Below, piece after piece: positions 1-3,694 of a stretch of 6,099 bases of DNA. The notes below the pieces were generated by a model, which worked only from the letters and a program-made list of their open reading frames with translations, searched no databases and was not told the DNA's origin. The position numbers and the translations under genes were made by a program. Origin of the DNA: Sphingomonadales bacterium (lineage in GTDB: Bacteria; Pseudomonadota; Alphaproteobacteria; Sphingomonadales; Sphingomonadaceae); assembly GCA_018067055.1 (NCBI GenBank), contig JAGPVK010000284.1, positions 1-6,099 on the forward strand, given 5' to 3'. Positions within the stretch are counted from its first letter, which is position 1. Every line of letters starts with the position of its first letter.

Positions 1-90
1 CTGGGCATTGCCGCGCGTCGCCATGATCGCCCTGAGGCCGGTCAGAATGTTGCGGGCAGTGTTGGTACTCAAGGGATCAGTTGTTGGCAT
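1..90 (-). CDS. ptsP: Start of probable PtsP (EI-Ntr phosphotransferase), partial
   Basis: Only the first 30 codons are in the window; the gene runs off the left edge. The minus strand from the ATG at 90-88 reads MPTTDPLSTN, then TARNILTGLRAIMATRGNAQ, without a stop. The stretch ILTGLRAIMATRGNAQ resembles the helix before the GAF domain of alphaproteobacterial PtsP (the usual form is LLxxLRxVMA...AQxxLDxIV). PtsP is the cytoplasmic enzyme I of the nitrogen phosphotransferase system: it takes phosphate from phosphoenolpyruvate and passes it to NPr, and its GAF domain responds to glutamine. No GAF or PEP-binding residue is visible here, so the assignment is recognition of a short N-terminus and could be wrong. 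There is no clear Shine-Dalgarno before the ATG; the upstream sequence is GTGTGTATC, and an inverted-repeat arm ends 9 nt away. It lies downstream of, and on the same strand as, the DUF465 gene at 202-354. Confidence 0.5.
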   Translation of the reverse strand, partial: MPTTDPLSTNTARNILTGLRAIMATRGNAQ

Positions 91-99
91 GATACACAC

Positions 100-150
100 T
101 TAGCAGAAAGGCTATCGCAGTGCGATGTTGAAAAGCTGCCCGTCTGCTAA
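100..150. repeat. Nested inverted repeats upstream of ptsP
   Basis: TTAGCAGA at 100-107 and TCTGCTAA at 143-150 are perfect 8-bp reverse complements. Between them is a second perfect inverted repeat, ATCGCA (114-119), G, TGCGAT (121-126), which as RNA would fold as a 5-bp stem with a 3-nt loop. The outer arm ends 9 nt before the putative ptsP start codon. There is no T-run, so it is not a classical intrinsic terminator. It may be a leader structure for ptsP, an attenuating structure between the two minus-strand genes, or (inner repeat) a protein-binding site. Confidence 0.5.
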
Positions 151-201
151 AGCGTATATCATTTTCGCCAGACTAGTCGGATCGCTATGTCCGGATCGCC
201 G

Positions 202-354
202 CTAATTCAGCAGTTCCTCTTTAAGCCGAAGCTTCTCTTTTTTCAGACTGTGGATTCGAATCGTGTCGGGAAGTGGACGGGTTTCTTCTTCATTGATCTT
301 GCGTTCCAGTGCTTCGTGCTTTTCGCGCAATGCGGACATGTGATTCTGAATCAT
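202..354 (-). CDS. DUF465/YdcH-like small coiled-coil protein (copy 1)
   Basis: This 50-residue, highly charged protein is predicted almost wholly helical. It begins MIQNHMSALREKHEALERKI and ends LKKEKLRLKEELLN. The C-terminal LKK-x-KL-x-LKEEL block is the signature of the DUF465/YdcH-like family, whose molecular function is not established. The frame is open upstream to a possible ATG at 513, but the start at 354-352 is chosen because GAGGAG sits 6 nt before it (minus strand) and because family members are 45-75 residues long. A second in-frame ATG at 339-337 is possible but lacks an equally good site. No signal peptide or membrane segment is seen, so it is probably cytoplasmic. It is divergent from a paralogue at 540-743 and on the same strand as the putative ptsP downstream. 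Family assignment is fairly secure; function is unknown. Confidence 0.82.
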   Translation of the reverse strand: MIQNHMSALREKHEALERKINEEETRPLPDTIRIHSLKKEKLRLKEELLN

Positions 355-364
355 TAAAGTCTCC

Positions 365-383
365 TCAAAAATGGTGTTTTTGA
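365..383 (-). promoter_or_regulatory. Small hairpin abutting the Shine-Dalgarno of DUF465 copy 1
   Basis: TCAAAAA and TTTTTGA are perfect 7-bp complementary arms around a 5-nt loop in the leader of the minus-strand DUF465 gene. The start-proximal arm runs straight into the ribosome-binding site: its last two bases (GA) are the first two of GAGGAG. The stem is A-U rich and therefore weak. Whether it modulates translation is inference. Confidence 0.35.
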
Positions 384-539
384 AAATGAAAGAGGATGAA
401 TGCTTCCTTTCCTGCTGTGCTGGCCAATATGCCTTGGCGACCGGCTTCATGATTAAATTGTCTTGGTTTCGACTTGAACCATGAATAGGGATAAGATTGC
501 AAAATTGTTGCACCGACGCAAGGGGGAGATTGATCCGGA

Positions 540-743
540 ATGGGGATGAGCGATGAAGAGTTGCACACGCGGCTTGAGCTGCTGAAAATTGAACATCGCG
601 ACCTCGACGAAGCGATTGCCGCGCTGGTCGAAGCCGGCAGCACCGATCAACTCCGGACAGCGCGACTCAAGAAAAGAAAATTGCAATTGCGCGATCGCAT
701 CATCGTGCTCGAAAACCAGCTCATTCCCGATATTATTGCCTGA
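540..743 (+). CDS. DUF465/YdcH-like small coiled-coil protein (copy 2)
   Basis: This 67-residue helical protein begins MGMSDEELHTRLELLKIEHR, continues through LDEAIAAL and ends in a basic helix, LKKRKLQLRDRI, followed by VLENQLIPDIIA. The LKKRKLQLRD block matches the DUF465/YdcH signature and parallels LKKEKLRLKEE of the divergent neighbour, so the two are distant paralogues. AGGGGGAG at 521-528 lies 11 nt before the ATG at 540 and 17 nt before a second ATG at 546. The first start is taken for spacing, although starting at MSDEE would also suit the family. No membrane segment or signal peptide is visible. It is followed at 160 nt by the RcdA-family gene on the same strand. Function is unknown; a helix-helix partner role is only a guess. 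Confidence 0.82.
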   Translation: MGMSDEELHTRLELLKIEHRDLDEAIAALVEAGSTDQLRTARLKKRKLQLRDRIIVLENQLIPDIIA

Positions 744-772
744 GGCGCTGGCGTTCTGCGGGCTGGCCGGTC

Positions 773-838
773 GTTAACCAAAATTATCCACCAGTTAACC
801 CCGGAATCGACCACGTATCAGATTGAAACAACCGACTC
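773..838 (+). promoter_or_regulatory. Candidate cell-cycle regulatory region upstream of the RcdA-family gene
   Basis: GTTAACC occurs at 773-779 and again at 794-800, exactly 21 bp apart, so both copies face the same side of the helix. TTAACC is the half-site of the CtrA recognition sequence (TTAA-N7-TTAA) in Alphaproteobacteria. Two CcrM-type GANTC sites follow at 804-808 and 834-838, and a further TTAAC lies at 862-866. No full TTAA-N7-TTAA box is present, and I could not place a convincing -35/-10 pair, so the call rests on clustered half-sites plus the nature of the downstream gene. Confidence 0.4.
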
Positions 839-902
839 TCCGACCTGTCTGCAGTCCAAAATTAACTGTCGAAACGGGCCAATATTTTGCTACGGAGCAA
901 AA

Positions 903-1358
903 ATGGCAGACCGTGAATCTCTTATGACCCTGAAATTGATAGACGCACTTTATACCGAAGCGATGGTGCTGGCGGATGAAGCACGATCCTATTTTGAATC
1001 GGGGCGGTTCAATGAAGATTCCGATACGAGCAATATGCTCGGTGTCGCCTTTTCCTGTGAATCGCTGAAAGTGACGACAAGGCTGATGCACTGCATCGCC
1101 TGGCTCTTGAACCAGAAGGCGCTGCACAGCGGCGAATTATCCGCCGGAGAATCCTGGAATCATGACCGCGCGCTCGGACAAGCGGCAAGCACCGACCAGG
1201 CGATGGTCGACCGCTTTCCGGAAGAGGCGCGTCAGATCGTCATGGCCAGCGAGGAATTGTTCCAGCGCCTGAAACGGCTCGCCACGCGCATGGAGCAGGA
1301 CAGGGAAGCCGAGTCGGCGGTCCAGGACATGTTCAGCAGACTGCAAAGCGCCTTTTAG
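903..1358 (+). CDS. rcdA: RcdA-family protein (DUF1465), putative regulator of CtrA degradation
   Basis: This 151-residue, mostly helical cytoplasmic protein has recognisable DUF1465/RcdA features. They are LYTEAMVLADEARSYFES near residues 16-33, the block VAFSCESLKVTTRLMHCIAW at about 48-67 followed by LLNQKAL, and a conserved C-terminal helical region. In Caulobacter, RcdA is an adaptor that works with CpdR and PopA to bring CtrA and other substrates to the ClpXP protease at the cell pole. The protein here is somewhat shorter than the Caulobacter one, mainly in the tail, and a disordered C-terminus is not obvious. GGAG at 894-897 is 5 nt before the ATG at 903. Upstream DNA carries GTTAACC and GANTC motifs; downstream the gene converges on the reductase gene. 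Family membership is strong; the CtrA-degradation role in this organism is inferred. Confidence 0.85.
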   Translation: MADRESLMTLKLIDALYTEAMVLADEARSYFESGRFNEDSDTSNMLGVAFSCESLKVTTRLMHCIAWLLNQKALHSGELSAGESWNHDRALGQAASTDQAMVDRFPEEARQIVMASEELFQRLKRLATRMEQDREAESAVQDMFSRLQSAF

Positions 1359-1368
1359 CCGAACGACC

Positions 1369-1404
1369 CTCGTTCAGGGCCTCGTTCAGGGCCTCGCTCA
1401 GGCC
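1369..1404. repeat. Three tandem copies of a 12-bp unit at convergent gene ends
   Basis: CTCGTTCAGGGC at 1369-1380 is repeated exactly at 1381-1392 and again with two differences (CTCGCTCAGGCC) at 1393-1404. The third copy overlaps the last codon and stop of the minus-strand reductase gene. Because the unit is 12 nt, each copy places a TGA in the reductase frame (1400-1398, 1388-1386, 1376-1374). Short hairpins are possible, the best being GGCCT-CGCTC-AGGCC at 1390-1404, and GAACG-ACCCT-CGTTC at 1361-1375 lies just before the array. There is no T-run, so any terminator role on either strand is uncertain. Confidence 0.75.
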
Positions 1405-2498
1405 GTGACCGTCTCCGTCTGACCAATCGTCGGATAGTCGGTATATCCTTCTGGTCCCTGACTATACCAGGTCGGCGTGAAGTCGATCGGGTTGAGTTCG
1501 GCGCCGGTGCGGAAACGCTCCGGCAGATCGGGGTTGGTCATGAAGGTTCGGCCAAAGCTGATCGCGTCGGCCTTGTTTTCGGCCAGCGCTGCGGTCGCAT
1601 TGTCATAAAAATAGTCGCTGTTGAGCACCAGCGGGCCTTTGAACACCGGTCGGATGTCGGGGCTGACCGGCGGCACATCGGTATTGCCATAGGTGCCGTG
1701 CGCAGGGGGCTCGCGCAGTTCGAGAAAGGCGATGCCGATCTTGTCGAGCAATTTGGCCGCTGTGGTAAAGGTTTCGACCGGCGTTGCGTCATCCGCGCCC
1801 TGGGAATCGCCGTTCGGCGACAGGCGAACGGCAACGCGATCACCGCCCCAGACGTCCACCAGGCGCTGGGTTACTTCGCCGAGCAGACGGACACGGTTTT
1901 CCGCCGATCCGCCATATTCATCGGTCCGCAAGTTGGTCCCGGAACGGATGAACTGGTCGATCAGATAGCCATTGGCGGCGTGCAGCTGGACCCCGTCAAA
2001 GCCCGCCTTCTTGGCATTTTCCGCGGCATTTTGATAATCATCCAGCAAGCCGGGAATTTCGCTGATTTCGAGCGGCCGTGCTTCCGCATAATCACGCTTG
2101 CCGGCATAGGTGCGGACGCTGCCCGGTGCGGTCGTTGCGGATGCCGAAACCGGCTTCTCGCCGCCGAGGAAATCGGGATGGACGATCCTGCCCATATGCC
2201 AGAGCTGGCAGATGATCTTGCCACCGGCTTGATGGACGCGTTCGATAACCGGCTTCCAGGCTTCGGTCTGCGCGTCATTCCAGATGCCCGGCGCAAAAGG
2301 CGTGCCGAGGCCTTGCTGGCTGATTCCGGTTGCTTCGGAAATGATCAGGCCGGCACCCGAACGCTGTGCATAATATTCGCCCATGATCGGCGTCGGCACA
2401 TGTTCCATGGTCGAACGGCAACGGGTTAGCGGCGCCATGAACATGCGGTTCGGAGCCGCGATGGCGCCAACGGTGATCGGATCGAACAATGTGGTCAA
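1398..2498 (-). CDS. Old Yellow Enzyme family FMN-dependent alkene reductase
   Basis: This 366-residue cytosolic flavoprotein of the OYE/NemA family uses NADPH (or NADH) to reduce activated C=C bonds of enones, maleimides, nitro-esters or quinones. The barrel starts with TLFDPITVG. APLTR at 22-26 contributes to FMN binding, QLWHMGR is at 98-104, and HAANGYL at 173-179 supplies the substrate-binding His173/Asn176 pair and Tyr178. The family hallmark DQFIRSGTNLRTDEYGG is at 181-197, Arg225 is in VRLSPNG, and FGRTFMTNPDLP at 315-326 is the phosphate-binding end. Length is normal and all key residues are present. The start codon is TTG (2498-2496): AGGGA lies 8 nt upstream, no in-frame ATG exists before an upstream stop at 2534-2532, and the next Met is residue 19, too late for the fold. 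It diverges from the COQ9 gene. The physiological substrate cannot be read from sequence; N-ethylmaleimide reductase is the usual database label. Confidence 0.95.
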   Translation of the reverse strand: MTTLFDPITVGAIAAPNRMFMAPLTRCRSTMEHVPTPIMGEYYAQRSGAGLIISEATGISQQGLGTPFAPGIWNDAQTEAWKPVIERVHQAGGKIICQLWHMGRIVHPDFLGGEKPVSASATTAPGSVRTYAGKRDYAEARPLEISEIPGLLDDYQNAAENAKKAGFDGVQLHAANGYLIDQFIRSGTNLRTDEYGGSAENRVRLLGEVTQRLVDVWGGDRVAVRLSPNGDSQGADDATPVETFTTAAKLLDKIGIAFLELREPPAHGTYGNTDVPPVSPDIRPVFKGPLVLNSDYFYDNATAALAENKADAISFGRTFMTNPDLPERFRTGAELNPIDFTPTWYSQGPEGYTDYPTIGQTETVTA

Positions 2499-2530
2499 GA
2501 TGGAATTCCCTGAAGCAAGAGGCGTGGAGT

Positions 2531-2548
2531 GTTAACCAGACAGTTAAG
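2531..2548. promoter_or_regulatory. Inverted repeat TTAAC-N6-GTTAA in the OYE/COQ9 divergent spacer
   Basis: TTAAC (2532-2536) and GTTAA (2543-2547) are perfect reverse complements separated by CAGACA, giving a 16-bp dyad. It lies 34 bp upstream of the reductase start. On the minus strand it would overlap a weak -10 (TTAACT, 16 nt after TTGCAT), a position suited to repression of the reductase gene. OYE genes are often controlled by electrophile-sensing repressors, but none is encoded in this window. It is not a proper CtrA box, because the two TTAA are 8 rather than 7 nt apart. Confidence 0.4.
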
Positions 2549-2573
2549 AGACCACACTTCCGAATGCAATGGT

Positions 2574-2601
2574 TTGAAACCAAGCAATTTCTGTTTATAT
2601 T
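2574..2601 (+). promoter_or_regulatory. Probable sigma70-type promoter of the COQ9 gene
   Basis: TTGAAA at 2574-2579 and TATATT at 2596-2601 are separated by 16 nt and are close to the -35 and -10 consensus. Transcription would begin near 2608, leaving a leader of about 20 nt that contains AAGGAA (2618-2623) just before the COQ9 start codon. Confidence 0.5.
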
Positions 2602-2628
2602 GATAGCTCTGATTTCAAAGGAACTCTC

Positions 2629-3294
2629 ATGTCCGCATCGCTTCCCGAAGATCCGACCCTCGATGAGGTGCGCGCCTTTCTCGCGCCCGAACTGGCGGCG
2701 CAGGCGGCGTTTGACGGCTGGAACGAGAAAGCGGTGCTGGCCGCAGCGGAGCTGGCCGGCGTTGATACCGATCTTGCCAGACTCGCATTTAACGAAGGCC
2801 CGGTCGACATGATCGATGCTTGGTTTCAGGCGATTGATATGCAGATGGCCGAGAAATACAGCCCGGAAGAACTGGCGGCGATGAAGGTCCGGCAACGGAT
2901 CAAGGCGCTGGTCGAAGCGCGGCTGGAAGCATTGGAACCCTATCGCGAAGGTTTGCGCCGGGCGCTGGCGATCCTCGCCGCACCGCCGCATCTGCGCCGG
3001 GCGGCGAAAATGGGCTGGCGGGCTGCGGACAAGATGTGGCGGCTGGCTGGCGACACCGCGACCGACTATAATCATTATAGCAAAAGAACCTTGTTATCAG
3101 GGGTCTATGGCAGCTCGATCAGTGTTTTTCTTGACGATGAAAGCAAGGATTTTTCTGAAACCCGGGCGTTTCTCGACCGCCGGATCGAAAATATCATGCA
3201 GTTCGAGAAGGTCAAAGCCAAGGTCACGGGCCGCGGTGGCGACCGGTTCAGCATGGCGCGCTTTGTCGGCCGGCTGCGCTATCGCGGAGCCTGA
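2629..3294 (+). CDS. COQ9-family ubiquinone biosynthesis protein
   Basis: This 221-residue protein has the COQ9 layout: an N-terminal TetR-like helical region (about 10-115) and a conserved C-terminal part. The family's most recognisable block is AGDTATDYNHYSKR at 140-153, followed by TLLSGVY and, further on, TRAFLDRRIENIMQFEK at about 178-194. COQ9 proteins are lipid-binding helpers of ubiquinone synthesis; the eukaryotic protein presents the polyprenyl precursor to the hydroxylase COQ7 at the membrane. Alphaproteobacterial members are thought to act likewise. AAGGAA at 2618-2623 is 5 nt before the ATG. No signal peptide is seen, so the protein is expected in the cytoplasm or peripheral on the inner membrane. 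It diverges from a quinone/enone-active OYE reductase, so a shared redox theme is possible but unproven. The family is often misread as a TetR regulator, but the C-terminal block argues against that. Confidence 0.93.
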   Translation: MSASLPEDPTLDEVRAFLAPELAAQAAFDGWNEKAVLAAAELAGVDTDLARLAFNEGPVDMIDAWFQAIDMQMAEKYSPEELAAMKVRQRIKALVEARLEALEPYREGLRRALAILAAPPHLRRAAKMGWRAADKMWRLAGDTATDYNHYSKRTLLSGVYGSSISVFLDDESKDFSETRAFLDRRIENIMQFEKVKAKVTGRGGDRFSMARFVGRLRYRGA

Positions 3295-3378
3295 TCGGAC
3301 GTAGCGCGGCAATCGGCGGGCGGCTGCTACAAGTTACAGAGCAGAATCTGACGAAAAGACTCGCCAAATCTAATCAAT

Positions 3379-3395
3379 ATTGATAATCAATCGCA
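3379..3395 (+). promoter_or_regulatory. Candidate Fur operator upstream of feoAB
   Basis: ATTGAT-A-ATCAAT at 3379-3391 is a perfect 6-1-6 palindrome. Counted against the TGATAATNATTATCA Fur core, 3381-3395 (TGATAATCAATCGCA) agrees at 12 of 15 positions. An overlapping palindrome ATCAATATTGAT lies at 3373-3384. GATAAT at 3382-3387 could also be a -10 element, though no good -35 is seen 16-18 nt before it. Position about 30 bp before feoA and the iron-uptake role of the genes make Fur repression by iron the natural reading; IscR- or Irr-type control is not excluded. Confidence 0.55.
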
Positions 3396-3421
3396 ATTAG
3401 AGAGATCGAGTTTCGACACAT

Positions 3422-3691
3422 ATGCCATCATCCACCACCCTGGACCTGCTGTCTCTTCAGCAACCCGCGGAAGTCGTTGCCATCGACTGGTCGGCCATTT
3501 CCGACAACGAGGGCCGCCGTCTGCGGGCGCTTGGCATCGACAAGGGTGTGTCAGTGGAAAAGCTGTACAAGGGCATGTTCGGGATGAACGATCCGATCGC
3601 CCTGAAGGTCGGGCGGATGATGATCGCGGTGCGCAAATCGCACGCCCGGGCAATATCGGTAAGTCCCGTTGCGGTGACGACCACCGCCTGA
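3422..3691 (+). CDS. feoA: FeoA ferrous iron transport accessory protein
   Basis: This 89-residue cytoplasmic protein has the SH3-like FeoA fold. LRALGIDKGVSVEKLYKG at about 34-51 and the pair PIALKVG and RMMIAVRKSHA at about 58-75 are the conserved beta-barrel strands of the family. FeoA is a small partner required by the FeoB permease, probably binding its cytosolic part. Length is normal with a short non-conserved tail rich in Val and Thr. The ATG at 3422 is the only reasonable start (next Met is residue 52), but its ribosome-binding site is weak: GAG at 3408-3410 is 11 nt away. The stop codon is 3 nt before the feoB ATG, so the two genes are surely one transcript and probably translationally coupled. 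A Fur-like palindrome lies just upstream. No feoC is seen in the window. Confidence 0.92.
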   Translation: MPSSTTLDLLSLQQPAEVVAIDWSAISDNEGRRLRALGIDKGVSVEKLYKGMFGMNDPIALKVGRMMIAVRKSHARAISVSPVAVTTTA

Positions 3692-3694
3692 TTG

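Noticed and set aside
178..199. Direct repeat CGGATCGC at 178-185 and 192-199
   Set aside because: Only 8 bp, two copies, in GATCG-rich DNA; likely chance, with no link to a promoter or gene end beyond proximity.
355..513. N-terminal extension of DUF465 copy 1 to an ATG at 513
   Set aside because: The added 53 residues are unlike the family, while GAGGAG is ideally spaced for the ATG at 354; the stretch is the divergent control region.
1372..1387. Alphaproteobacterial LexA (SOS) box GTTC-N7-GTTC
   Set aside because: The two GTTC are 8 nt apart and arise from the 12-bp tandem repeat between gene ends, not from a promoter.
1698..2429. Plus-strand open frame of 243 codons opposite the OYE gene
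   Set aside because: It is antisense to a gene with intact catalytic motifs, has no ribosome-binding site or recognisable domain, and its composition is that of a shadow frame in GC-rich DNA.
2532..2547. Full CtrA box
   Set aside because: The TTAA words are separated by 8 nt, not 7, and the symmetry is inverted rather than a direct repeat; kept only as a generic operator candidate.
2275..3075. Minus-strand open frame of 266 codons across the OYE start and COQ9
   Set aside because: It overlaps two well-supported genes and their shared promoter region, and reads as Arg/His/Cys-rich shadow sequence.
3301..3330. Terminator after the COQ9 gene
   Set aside because: GTAGC/GCTAC gives only a 5-bp stem with a 20-nt loop and no T-run follows.
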